Source: Robinsoniella peoriensis (GTDB taxonomy: Bacteria; Bacillota; Clostridia; Lachnospirales; Lachnospiraceae). From it: a stretch of 47,340 bases of DNA. The stretch lies in NCBI RefSeq assembly GCF_042680125.1, contig NZ_JBHTNY010000055.1; one strand, written 5' to 3'. The notes under the pieces were generated by a model. It made no database searches. It was given only the letters and a program-made list of their open reading frames with translations, and was not told the origin of the DNA. Position numbers and translations under genes: made by a program. Shown here piece by piece: positions 1 to 8,312 of the stretch (its first letter is position 1; each line of letters starts with the position of its first letter).

Positions 1-182
1 GCGGTAAGCCTTCCAAACGCCTGCCATGGTCCGCCCCCTTCTCTTTCCGCGCACTACTTCAATCTACAAAGCGTCCTCTTAATCAGCTAAACCCCAATAT
101 AAGAAACTGTTCGCTCTAGTACAGAATCTTATAGTAATGGTATAATGTCTTTATAAGAAACCAATCTTAAAAGGGGAAAATA
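1..182. other. Intergenic start of window with a short dispersed repeat
   Basis: No convincing complete gene lies here. Positions 52-94 share a roughly 40-base imperfect copy with 11550-11589 (common core CTACAAAGCGTC, then TTAATCAGCTAAACCC, with a 3-base insertion in this copy). On the minus strand an ATG at 27-25 is preceded by an AGAAGGGGG-type ribosome site and would read out of the window; only nine codons are visible, so it is not called as a gene. Confidence 0.5.
136..146 (+). promoter_or_regulatory. Extended -10 promoter for the 183-563 gene
   Basis: TATAAT at 141-146 is preceded by TG at the extended -10 position (TGGTATAAT). No good -35 is seen at the expected spacing. A ribosome site AAGGGG lies just before the ATG at 183. 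Confidence 0.5.
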
Positions 183-563
183 ATGAAAAAGAAAAATACA
201 ATAGTAATAGGTATCATCGCTATCATTGTTATAGCAATAGTATTTAGCGTTTATTTGTATACTCGACCAGTATCGCTGGGTAATATCAACCGTAATTATA
301 AGGAGCAGACAACGATAACTTCTAGCATTTCATTTTCAGGCAAGGCGGGTGACAGAATAAAATTTTCATTTAGGTCCAACATAAAAAATGGTGATTTAGA
401 TATAATTTTATTTGATTCAAAGGGAAATGAAGTTTATAAATTGGCGAAGGCAACAGAGCTGGAAACTTTTTTCACATTGGATAAAGCAGATACCTATACG
501 GTAGCTGCAGAGTGTAGTGACTTTATAGGAGGATTTAAGATTAGAGTATATGAAGCAGATTAA
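183..563 (+). CDS. Small membrane-anchored exported protein, function unknown
   Basis: The 126-residue product has a basic start (MKKKN), one strongly hydrophobic segment at about residues 7-27, and a polar remainder rich in beta-strand type sequence (for example ISFSGKAGDRIKFSF and GGFKIRVYEAD). This suggests an extracytoplasmic beta-sandwich tethered by an N-terminal helix. There is no lipobox cysteine after the helix, so an uncleaved anchor or an ordinary signal peptide is likely. It has its own extended -10 promoter and ribosome site and is followed by a long-stem hairpin at 620-668, so it is probably monocistronic. I do not recognise a named family; a role at the cell surface is inferred only from topology. 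Confidence 0.6.
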   Translation: MKKKNTIVIGIIAIIVIAIVFSVYLYTRPVSLGNINRNYKEQTTITSSISFSGKAGDRIKFSFRSNIKNGDLDIILFDSKGNEVYKLAKATELETFFTLDKADTYTVAAECSDFIGGFKIRVYEAD

Positions 564-619
564 AAACAGTTTCTTTTAGATTCTATATATACTAAAAACT
601 CAAGTATTTTATTGTCTGC

Positions 620-668
620 TTGAAAGGTATCAGTTCAGCTTAAATCATTTTAAACCGATACCTTTCAA
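620..668. terminator. Long-stem hairpin between convergent genes
   Basis: TTGAAAGGTATC (620-631) and GATACCTTTCAA (657-668) are perfect 12-base complements around a 25-base loop. It lies downstream of the 183-563 gene and of the minus-strand zinc-ribbon gene. There is no long T-run, so a bidirectional terminator is likely but not certain. Confidence 0.5.
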
Positions 669-765
669 AACTTCATTGGTTGTGATTCCGGCACAGTCAT
701 ATTCAAGCTCATGCAGGCCCAATGGTAATAGTGCCGAATTCGTTTAGCAGTAAAGCAGCCTACTT

Positions 766-1125
766 CTATTTGCTTTTTTCCGTACAATGACATTCACTGG
801 AAGTGCAGGTACAGTTAGGATTATAGCCACTGGCACATTCTTCGGTACAGGTACAATGCCATCTCTTTAACTCCGGGAAAAAACTACACATAAATTCACG
901 TGCTTCTTCTTCCGTTTTATTCTGCTCTTTCAATATACCGGATTCTTTCATATGCTTTACACTGATTTCAATCATTTCGTTCATAGTGCAATCACTGGTA
1001 AATTCACCGTCCTTGTAACAATAAATACAGTAATCTTCATTTAATCTTTCATTTTTGTCTGTGCCTAAAACGTCCGTAGATTCAAGGGGCATACCACAAC
1101 TTTGGCAATATTTCATTTTGCTCAT
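766..1125 (-). CDS. Zinc-ribbon protein with cysteine-rich tail
   Basis: The 119-residue protein opens with KYCQSCGMPL and later has YCIYCY, together a four-cysteine putative zinc-ribbon of the type annotated in many Firmicutes small proteins. The middle (about residues 40-85) looks helical. The end is unusually rich in cysteine and histidine (CTCTEECASGYNPNCTC, then SSECHC), which may hold a second metal site. I chose the ATG at 1125 because GGAGG lies 8 bases before it; a TTG 15 bases further upstream overlaps that ribosome site. It is alone on its strand and its cellular role is unknown; metal binding or redox sensing is an inference from the cysteines. Confidence 0.7.
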   Translation of the reverse strand: MSKMKYCQSCGMPLESTDVLGTDKNERLNEDYCIYCYKDGEFTSDCTMNEMIEISVKHMKESGILKEQNKTEEEAREFMCSFFPELKRWHCTCTEECASGYNPNCTCTSSECHCTEKSK

Positions 1126-1240
1126 AATTAATTCCTCCAATATTATAGAAAACTTTTCTTAATAATATCATATGTAAAGATACATTGTCTATTTATTATT
1201 ATTGCGTTTTTTATCAGGGGCAAAGGGGAAGGCAGTAGAT

Positions 1241-1530
1241 ATGAATCCTGTCTGTTTTGCTATGGTAAAATGTACAGCTATGGCAATGTGTATGACCGTC
1301 GGATGTTCATCAGGTGAGAACGCATCAATGCTTATATGAATGAAGCGGTATTTCGCTGTATCTATGCTGCAGATGACCTGGAATTTGAAGAGTTAAAGAG
1401 GGAGACCATGAAAGCGGTAAAAGAGCTGGATGCCAACGGGGTTACGCTTTGGTACAGCAGCCGCTTTCAGGAAGTGAGAGAGGGTATAGATGGTTTAATG
1501 GACGAAGCACTTGAAGCATATAGAAAATAA
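1241..1530 (+). pseudogene. Remnant of a solute-binding lipoprotein gene (both ends, no middle)
   Basis: An ATG at 1241 after a GGGGAAGG ribosome site starts a lipoprotein-type signal (AMCMTVGCSSGEN, with lipobox cysteine) that stops at 1339. An overlapping frame from 1318 to 1530 reads ERINAYMNEAVFRCIYAADD and onward to a stop; this resembles the last 65-70 residues of family-1 extracellular sugar-binding proteins. The two pieces are in different frames and almost the whole roughly 400-residue mature protein is absent. I infer a deletion near 1315 plus frameshift. It lies just downstream of the two-component system at 1536-4950, so it may be an earlier binding protein of that locus. Confidence 0.6.
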
Positions 1531-1535
1531 CATAA

Positions 1536-3128
1536 TTATTTATCCTTTAAATAATTCGTTGGTGTAACTCCATAATATTTTTTAAATACAGTATTAAAAT
1601 GCTTTACCGATACAAAACCAGTCTGCTCTGCTATGGAATAAATTCGAATATCCGGATTCTGGCGTAATAGCCTCACAGCCTGTTCCATTCTGATTCTCAA
1701 AATAAATTTGGAGTAGGGTTCCTTCAGTTTTTTATGAAACAGATCGCTTAAGTAACTGTTGGTTACCCTGCAGTGGTCTGCAACATCAGATAATGAAATA
1801 TTCTCCTGGTAATGGGATAGAATAAATTCTTTTGCAGCTGTAACGATTTGCATGGATTCCGGCAGAGCAGGTTTGGATTCCAGCCCAATCAGGGTGCTGA
1901 TTGCATTGCTGATAATCTGAGTGGCAGTGGATTCTTCGGGCAGACCGGCAGGAAGCTGGGTATTTACCTGTCTGGTCAGCTCATCATATGCTTTGCGTAT
2001 ATAGGGCAGATTAATATTGGACCTTTCGCTGATATATTGAATCAGATAGGAACCATACCGAAGTACCGAGGAAAAACTTTTTGTTTCCAGAAAAAGGGTA
2101 CAGAAAATTTTTACGTCAATGTACAGTTTATCTATGGATTGTATCAGGTAATCGGTGAAAATGTTCTCGCTGATCCTGTGTATTTTTTCCTTGAAAGCGG
2201 CATGCTGTTCTATGAGCCCCGCTATAAGCGGATAGTTTTTATCAATCAGCGTAATGGGCAGCATATCGTAAATACTTTGCATGGAAAGAGGCAGATCCAT
2301 AATATCGGTTACCGTTTTTCCGCAGATGCCGGTTAACCTGGGCAATTTTTGTTCTTGGGATTTTTTTTCTATTTGTAAGTACAGCCTGCTCATGTTTTGT
2401 ATAAGCTTTGTTTCGGTGTCTTCACTGATTAGTATGAAAGTGGAACCATTTGCATTGTAAAGAGTCATATATCCATATTCCTCACAAATGTCCTGAACAA
2501 TTTGATTAAGTTTTAAATGATCTGTCGTAACATCAATTGCAGTATTGTTTTTCAGTATAAGATCCAGTTCATCGATCGTACATTTTAAGATGCATCCGTA
2601 TGCGGACATCAATGACAAGTCCGAGTCCTCCAGCTTTTTGAAAAGTTCATATGTCATTTTTGTATTTTCCTCAATGATGGATAATAACAGCTGTTTTTTC
2701 ATCTCTGCCTCGGAGGACAGATTTCCCTGGTCCAGGAATTGGGAGAGATTCTGTCCTTTCAGACGTTCTGCAATAGTCTCCAGAAGGTCTGTCAGTGTCT
2801 GATCCACTAACGGTTTTAATAAATAATCGGTAACTTGATATTTGATTGCTTTTCTGGCATATTCAAAATCATTGTAACCGGAGATAATAATGACTGCTAT
2901 AGACGGAAAATTTTCATGGATATATTTTGCCAGACTTAGTCCGTCTACTTCCGGCATCTGTATATCAGTAATAACTAAATCATAGTGCTGCTTCTTCAGC
3001 AGTTCCATAGCCTCCAGCCCATCTTTTGCAATTCCGCTGACCCGGAATTTGTTTGTAAATGCAGGAATGCAGCTGGCGAGATATGTACGCATAAGCGTTT
3101 CATCATCAACTACTAATACATGATACAT
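1536..3128 (-). CDS. YesN-type response regulator, AraC-family output
   Basis: The 530-residue protein starts with a receiver domain: acidic pair DDE at 8-10, phospho-acceptor aspartate about residue 55 in LVITDIQMPEVDG, and the conserved lysine in YLLKPL. A long middle region (about 130-420) has no clear motif. The last 100 residues form an AraC double helix-turn-helix (ISLSDVADHCRVTNSYLSDLF, then SIAEQTGFVSVKHFNTVFKKYYGVTP). The gene overlaps the sensor kinase by 23 bases and must be co-transcribed with it. In this family phosphorylation drives activation of an adjacent sugar ABC operon, here most probably the divergent one starting at 5166. Confidence 0.92.
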   Translation of the reverse strand: MYHVLVVDDETLMRTYLASCIPAFTNKFRVSGIAKDGLEAMELLKKQHYDLVITDIQMPEVDGLSLAKYIHENFPSIAVIIISGYNDFEYARKAIKYQVTDYLLKPLVDQTLTDLLETIAERLKGQNLSQFLDQGNLSSEAEMKKQLLLSIIEENTKMTYELFKKLEDSDLSLMSAYGCILKCTIDELDLILKNNTAIDVTTDHLKLNQIVQDICEEYGYMTLYNANGSTFILISEDTETKLIQNMSRLYLQIEKKSQEQKLPRLTGICGKTVTDIMDLPLSMQSIYDMLPITLIDKNYPLIAGLIEQHAAFKEKIHRISENIFTDYLIQSIDKLYIDVKIFCTLFLETKSFSSVLRYGSYLIQYISERSNINLPYIRKAYDELTRQVNTQLPAGLPEESTATQIISNAISTLIGLESKPALPESMQIVTAAKEFILSHYQENISLSDVADHCRVTNSYLSDLFHKKLKEPYSKFILRIRMEQAVRLLRQNPDIRIYSIAEQTGFVSVKHFNTVFKKYYGVTPTNYLKDK

Positions 3129-4950
3129 TGTTATTATCCTCCTTCCTTTTCTGCATATCTCTTTCTGGGAGATATAGGGTAACGGTGGTTCCTTTCCCGT
3201 AAGATGAGATCAGTTCCAGTTCTGCTTTTTCTCCAAATTTTAAATAAAGTCGTTTCCAGATATTTATCAAACCAATGTTTCCCAGAAGTTCGGTGGTATC
3301 TTCCTGATGATGCAGTTTAATATCCTGAATATGTTTTTTTACGTTCTCCAGAGTTTCCGGCTCCATACCCAATCCATTATCAGAGATTCGGATCTGGTAT
3401 CCATGGGCAGTCAGCTTGGAAGAAATCAGAATGCGGGTTGCCCCTCTTTTGGGTTCACAACCGTATTTTACCGCATTTTCGATCAAAGGCTGTATGGAAA
3501 GAGATGGAATTTGGCAGGAATACAATTCTTCTTCGATATCTATATGGTAAGTCAGTTTGTCCTCATATCGCAGCTGCATGATGGATAAATAGGATTGACA
3601 GATCTGTATCTCTTTTTCAATGGAAATTTCCTTGTCAATGTTCATTATTCCGCCCAGATAATAAGAAAAGGATTCAATAGCATGTACGGCTTTGGAATTT
3701 TCCCTGCATTTTATCAGAAGACTGATGGTATTTAAGGTGTTGTACATAAAATGAGGTTTTATCTGGCTGCACAAGGCATTGTACTGTGACTCTTTATATA
3801 GATATTTAGTTTCGTAAACTTCCTTGACGAGCTGAGTATTTCGGGTCAGAAATTGCTGAAGATTCTGAACCATTTTGTTAAAAGAAGCGGCAAGATAACC
3901 AATTTCATCCTGATTTTTTACAGCTACCTGAATCTCCAGATTTCCATTTTCCACTTCCTTCATAAGACCAATGATTTCAAACAGTGGGGTTAGAAATTGT
4001 TTAATAAAAAGTGCAAAAAATGCAATGGTAAGCAAAATACAGGAAAAAGCCAGAAGGATTGTTTTCTCCAGATTATCTTTTATGGGCTGCATTAATTCGC
4101 GGTAAGAATTTAAAGCAATTATTTTTAAACCGGAAGAAAATATAGAATAGCTGTTAACCAGGTACTTGTTTCCAAGTGAATCCACCAGGAAACGATCATT
4201 CGGATTGGTATCCGGGTTAATATGTTCTGCCAGTGAAGGTTCCGTAAGTTCAGAAGTCTGGTAGATAATCTGATTATCATCATTCAAAATAAAAAGGGCG
4301 CCGTCATTTTTTAATTCCACACGGTCACATATTTTCTTGATTCCGGTATAGTCAGCATCAACTTTCATGACACCCAGAATTTTTTTATTATCCTGTTTGC
4401 TTCGGATCTGTCTGACGATGGAGAAGATCGGAGTTTTCTTATTTCCAAATGCCTTTTCTAAATGAGGCGGTATATAAATCGGTTTGGTAGTTGACAATGC
4501 TTCCCGGTACCAGGAGCTTTCCGGGTAGGAATCATAATCTGACATTTCATAAGGGGTTCTGGTATATGCATAAATATGATCTTCATTCATCATATAAACC
4601 CGCAGTATTTCATCCCTTGGCAGTGTCATTACGGATGACAGAAAGTTCTCAATTTTCCGTTTGGAATTCAATTGTTCCTGCGGCGTACCAGAAGCTTTTT
4701 CAAGATTTTCAAGTATAGTGTCATTATAGTAAGGGGCTAAAGTCAGCCGGTTTAATTCATCAAGATAAGTGTTTATATTTGAGCCGGCCTGTTCAATAAT
4801 CTGCTGAGTCTGATTAATTGTCTGTTTTGTCAGCTGCCTGGAATACCAACGGTAATTCAGAAAGGAAACAACCAGTACAATGAAAACGGTGAATAGGCAG
4901 ATCATAAAAATAAGTTTTGTACGAAACGTTGGATGTCTGAAATGTTTCAT
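3106..4950 (-). CDS. YesM-type sensor histidine kinase
   Basis: The 614-residue membrane kinase has a first transmembrane helix at about 13-33, an extracellular sensor of about 260 residues, a second helix at about 297-317 and a HAMP linker. The His_kinase module carries the acceptor histidine near 400 (QIKPHFMYNTLNTI), an N-box (IQPLIENAVKYG) and a G-box (DNGLGM). This is the LytS/YesM class. The gene is divergent from the binding-protein gene at 5166 with a 215-base gap, and its end overlaps the response regulator. The likely signal is an extracellular sugar, perhaps presented by the binding protein; that is inference from gene order. Confidence 0.92.
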   Translation of the reverse strand: MKHFRHPTFRTKLIFMICLFTVFIVLVVSFLNYRWYSRQLTKQTINQTQQIIEQAGSNINTYLDELNRLTLAPYYNDTILENLEKASGTPQEQLNSKRKIENFLSSVMTLPRDEILRVYMMNEDHIYAYTRTPYEMSDYDSYPESSWYREALSTTKPIYIPPHLEKAFGNKKTPIFSIVRQIRSKQDNKKILGVMKVDADYTGIKKICDRVELKNDGALFILNDDNQIIYQTSELTEPSLAEHINPDTNPNDRFLVDSLGNKYLVNSYSIFSSGLKIIALNSYRELMQPIKDNLEKTILLAFSCILLTIAFFALFIKQFLTPLFEIIGLMKEVENGNLEIQVAVKNQDEIGYLAASFNKMVQNLQQFLTRNTQLVKEVYETKYLYKESQYNALCSQIKPHFMYNTLNTISLLIKCRENSKAVHAIESFSYYLGGIMNIDKEISIEKEIQICQSYLSIMQLRYEDKLTYHIDIEEELYSCQIPSLSIQPLIENAVKYGCEPKRGATRILISSKLTAHGYQIRISDNGLGMEPETLENVKKHIQDIKLHHQEDTTELLGNIGLINIWKRLYLKFGEKAELELISSYGKGTTVTLYLPERDMQKRKEDNNNVSCISS

Positions 4951-5026
4951 AATAATTCCCTTTCCCTTTCATTTGCAGTTCTTTTATTATATTATTATAC
5001 AGTCTGAATAAAATGGCAAGCGGCGG

Positions 5027-5056
5027 TTCACAAATCTAAAAAACTGAAACTATGAT
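5027..5056 (+). promoter_or_regulatory. Candidate promoter of the sugar import operon
   Basis: TTCACA (5027-5032), an 18-base spacer and TATGAT (5051-5056) form a moderate sigma-A promoter in the gap between the kinase and the binding-protein gene. Its imperfect -35 is compatible with need for an activator such as the AraC-type regulator. Confidence 0.4.
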
Positions 5057-5121
5057 CTAAAATATATGGTATTTAATACTGAAAAAAGGAATGTTAAGAT
5101 GAAATCATCAAATAAACATTT

Positions 5122-5144
5122 TCAGGTACGGATATGTTACCTGA
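5122..5144 (+). promoter_or_regulatory. Inverted repeat in the leader of the sugar operon
   Basis: TCAGGTA (5122-5128) and TACCTGA (5138-5144) are perfect complements 9 bases apart, ending just before the AAGGAGG ribosome site. It could be an operator or an RNA hairpin that affects translation. Confidence 0.35.
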
Positions 5145-5165
5145 CATATGAAGGAGGAACGTAAA

Positions 5166-6488
5166 ATGAAAAAGAACAAAATTACAGCATTGGCTCTTGT
5201 ATCTGTGATGGCATGCAGCAGCCTCGCCGGCTGTGGGAATACCGGTGAAGCACCTGAATCCGCCACTTCTAAAAATGCTGAAAAAGTGAACATTAAACTC
5301 TTTACCGGAAAAATTGAAACCATTGATGTGATGAATGAAATTATTGATGATTTCAATAAATCACAGGACAGAATTACTGTGGAACAGGAGTATCAGAAGG
5401 ATGCAAGTAATATAATTAAGATTAAATTTGCATCCAATGAAGTACCGGATATCATGACAACATATGAACAGGGATTTGTGGATGAAGGCAAGTATATGGA
5501 CTTGTCTGATCAGAATGAATGGTGGGACAGAATGTCGCCGGAAATGAAAGAGGCTTGTACCGATGTCAACCAGGAAAAGGCATTTCGTGTATGTACTAAT
5601 ATGACCATGGCAGGATTCTTCTATAACAAAAGTATTTTTAACGATCTGGGTATGAAAGAATTTCCCGCGAAATGGGATGATTTCGAAAAAGCCTTAGAGA
5701 AAATCAAAACGGAAAAACCGGATGTAGTTCCATGGTTCATTTTCGGAAGTGAAGCCTGGCATCTGGGACATTTGATAGAATTTATCCCACACGGTTATAT
5801 CAAATCTACGCTAGGGACACTGGATGCAAAAAAAGCAATGCTTAAAAATGACCAGAGCAAACTGCGGTTTGCAGACAGTAATGGAGCGATGGCTGTTTTT
5901 GCAGATAAGATGAAGAATCTACAGGATAAAGAGCTGATCAACAAGGATGTTCTGACGGCAACCAATGATAACTGTGTACAGGATTTTGTCAGTGGAAAGA
6001 CTGCGATGTTCAGCAATGGTATGTGGGCAATCTCCAGTATACTGGATGCCAATCCGGACATGGAGAACCAGATGGGGTTTGCACCTTATCCGGCTTATAT
6101 GCCAGACTCCAGCCCGGTTGTATTAAGCGCAGAAGATTCGGGTTATTCTATTTCTGCAACAACAGAACATAAGGAGGAATGTATCGAATTTTTAAATTTC
6201 CTGTTTCAGCCGGAAAACCAGAAGAAATATTGTGAAGCGGCAAAAGCTCCCAGTGCATTTCAGGATGTAACTGCTGAATGGGCACCGAAAACAATCGCAG
6301 ATGAGGTAACCGCGGCATTAAAAAATGCAGTGAATATCGGTTATACCAATGAAAAACCCGCAGGATTTTCTGGTGACGACGCAGGCAGGCTGCTGCAAAA
6401 TCTTTTTGCGGGCCAGTATACACCGGACGAATTTGCCAAAGCTTATGCACAGGCATGGAACGATGGTTTTGATAAAAAATCAGAATAA
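5166..6488 (+). CDS. Sugar ABC transporter substrate-binding lipoprotein
   Basis: This 440-residue protein has a lipoprotein signal peptide with lipobox LAGC (cysteine about residue 22) and a family-1 extracellular solute-binding fold (for example DKEL, FVSGKTAMFSNGMWAI, NGMWAISSIL, and YPAYM in the second lobe). I start it at 5166 because AAGGAGG lies 9 bases upstream; an in-frame ATG at 5148 is before the ribosome site. It would be anchored outside the membrane and deliver an oligosaccharide to the permeases at 6549 and 7425. The GH66 gene downstream points to alpha-1,6-linked glucose oligomers. No ATPase is encoded here. Confidence 0.9.
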   Translation: MKKNKITALALVSVMACSSLAGCGNTGEAPESATSKNAEKVNIKLFTGKIETIDVMNEIIDDFNKSQDRITVEQEYQKDASNIIKIKFASNEVPDIMTTYEQGFVDEGKYMDLSDQNEWWDRMSPEMKEACTDVNQEKAFRVCTNMTMAGFFYNKSIFNDLGMKEFPAKWDDFEKALEKIKTEKPDVVPWFIFGSEAWHLGHLIEFIPHGYIKSTLGTLDAKKAMLKNDQSKLRFADSNGAMAVFADKMKNLQDKELINKDVLTATNDNCVQDFVSGKTAMFSNGMWAISSILDANPDMENQMGFAPYPAYMPDSSPVVLSAEDSGYSISATTEHKEECIEFLNFLFQPENQKKYCEAAKAPSAFQDVTAEWAPKTIADEVTAALKNAVNIGYTNEKPAGFSGDDAGRLLQNLFAGQYTPDEFAKAYAQAWNDGFDKKSE

Positions 6489-6548
6489 TTTCAGTTATAC
6501 TGTGCGCAGACATTTTTCAGATATACTCCGGGAAAGAGAGGGGTCAGA

Positions 6549-7412
6549 ATGAGACGGTACAAAATAGGATTACACCAGTTTATGGCAATCCCGGCATTCA
6601 CATTATTTTTTGTGTTTTTTATCTATCCGCTGATCAAAGGAATTGGCATGAGTTTTACCGACTGGGATGGCATAGGGAAAGCAAATTTCATAGGATTTCA
6701 GAATTTTATAGATTTTTTCAGGGATGAAAGGGCACTATCCGATATAAAGACGACGGTTTTATTTGCATTGGGAAGCGCTCCGCTGCTGAATATCATTGGT
6801 CTGTTATATGCTCTTTTATTGAATTCGTCCTTTAAGGGGAAATCTGCAGCCAGAATGTGCATTTATATGCCGGCAATTATCAGTCCTTTAATCATGGGTT
6901 ACATATGGTATCTTCTGCTTCAGCCCGGACGGGGTTTTCTCTTTCACCTGGCGGATCATGCAGGCCATCCGGAATGGTTTGGAAACTGGATGGGAGGATA
7001 TGGGACCACACTTTTGGTTCTTATCCTTGTAAATGTATGGCAGTATGCCGGGATGACTATGGTTATCTATCTCGCAGGGCTCCAGGGGATTTCAAAGGAA
7101 TTGTATGAGGCTGCAGAAATTGATGGAGCAGGTAAAATGAAATGTTTCCGTTATATTACCTTACCGCTGCTGGGACCATCAGTAAGAATCAATGTGATTA
7201 CCAATATTATAGGTTCTCTTTCTGTATTTGATATTGTAATGTCACTGACCGGAGGAGGACCGGGGTATCAGACGGAGACACTGAGCATTTATATTATGAG
7301 AATGTGTTATGGAAGTAAGACCGGTTATTCTACCGCTGTTGCAATGATTATGTTTGTAATTGTACTGATTCCGGTTGCTGCATCTTTGCGTCTCATGAAA
7401 GAAAAAGAATAG
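6549..7412 (+). CDS. Sugar ABC transporter permease, MalF/UgpA type
   Basis: The 287-residue protein has six hydrophobic segments and the conserved cytoplasmic EAA loop (ELYEAAEIDGAGKMKCFRYITLPLLGP) that docks to the ATPase. The N-terminal PAFTLFFVFFIYPLIKGIGMSFTDW is typical of this family. It follows the binding protein by 60 bases and precedes the second permease by 12 bases, so all are in one operon. The partner ATPase is probably a shared MsmK/MsiK-type protein encoded elsewhere, as is usual for oligosaccharide importers in Firmicutes; that is inference from its absence here. Confidence 0.92.
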   Translation: MRRYKIGLHQFMAIPAFTLFFVFFIYPLIKGIGMSFTDWDGIGKANFIGFQNFIDFFRDERALSDIKTTVLFALGSAPLLNIIGLLYALLLNSSFKGKSAARMCIYMPAIISPLIMGYIWYLLLQPGRGFLFHLADHAGHPEWFGNWMGGYGTTLLVLILVNVWQYAGMTMVIYLAGLQGISKELYEAAEIDGAGKMKCFRYITLPLLGPSVRINVITNIIGSLSVFDIVMSLTGGGPGYQTETLSIYIMRMCYGSKTGYSTAVAMIMFVIVLIPVAASLRLMKEKE

Positions 7413-7424
7413 GGGGAATTCGAT

Positions 7425-8249
7425 GTGAAAAAATTATCTTTGTGTGTTCGGTATCTGGCAATTGCCCTGATCAGCCTTCTATGCCTGACACCCTTTGCCA
7501 TACTGCTGATCCTTTCGCTGAATACGCCCCAGCGTAATTTTTATGACGGCAATATGTTTCTTCCGGATTTTTATTTCCTGAATTTTATAGAAGGATGGAA
7601 ACAGTCTCATATAGGAAGGGCCATGATTAATTCTGGAATAATCACGCTGCTTGCAATCTTATTGATCGTCATACTGGCAACTATGGCGGGATACGCTATC
7701 GCGCGGTTTTCCAATAAACTGAATAAATCTATATTTGCGATACTGCTTTGCTGTATGATGGTACCGGGGATTATTAATACAGTTCCGCTGTATAGCCTAA
7801 TGATTCGCATTAAGGCGGTGAATACCTTGTGGGGAATGGCATGTGTATGTGCCACCCTGGCAATTCCCCAGGCGGTATTTGTATTCACTGGTTTTATCAA
7901 AGCACTGCCGGGAGAAATCGAGGAGGCAGCCATAATAGATGGATGCAGCTATTTCCAGGTGTTCTGGAAAATTATATTTCCGCTGCTGAAACCCTCCATA
8001 TCTGCTGTGATTATATTAAATGGATTCGGGATATGGAATAATTATGCCCAGTCTGTTTTCTTCCTGCAGGACAGCACAAAACATAATGTTCCCCAGGCGC
8101 TGTCTGTCTATTTCCAGCAGTTCGCAGGGGCAAAATGGAATCTTCTGGCAGCAACTGCAGTTATAGCAATTATACCGGTTGTTATTGTGTTTTTAGTTTT
8201 TCAGAAGAATCTGATGCAGGGGCTGACTGACGGTGCATTGAAAGGATAG
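7425..8249 (+). CDS. Sugar ABC transporter permease, MalG/UgpE type
   Basis: The 274-residue protein has six membrane segments and the EAA loop (EIEEAAIIDGCSYFQVFWKIIFPLLKPS). The start is GTG at 7425: the ATG three bases earlier is followed at once by TGA, and GGGGG sits 8-13 bases upstream of the GTG. It forms the inner-membrane channel with the 6549 permease. The glucanase gene follows after 63 bases in the same operon. Confidence 0.92.
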   Translation: MKKLSLCVRYLAIALISLLCLTPFAILLILSLNTPQRNFYDGNMFLPDFYFLNFIEGWKQSHIGRAMINSGIITLLAILLIVILATMAGYAIARFSNKLNKSIFAILLCCMMVPGIINTVPLYSLMIRIKAVNTLWGMACVCATLAIPQAVFVFTGFIKALPGEIEEAAIIDGCSYFQVFWKIIFPLLKPSISAVIILNGFGIWNNYAQSVFFLQDSTKHNVPQALSVYFQQFAGAKWNLLAATAVIAIIPVVIVFLVFQKNLMQGLTDGALKG

Positions 8250-8312
8250 ATAGATCAGATTAGTGGAAAGGATCAGGTATATCGACAGGATAGAAGTAGA
8301 CAGGAGGAAAAA

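Noticed and set aside
646..745. Minus-strand frame of about 30 codons (ALLPLGLHELEYDCAGITTNE)
   Set aside because: It has no start signal, follows a stop codon and matches no family I know; it may be a gene scrap but cannot be supported.
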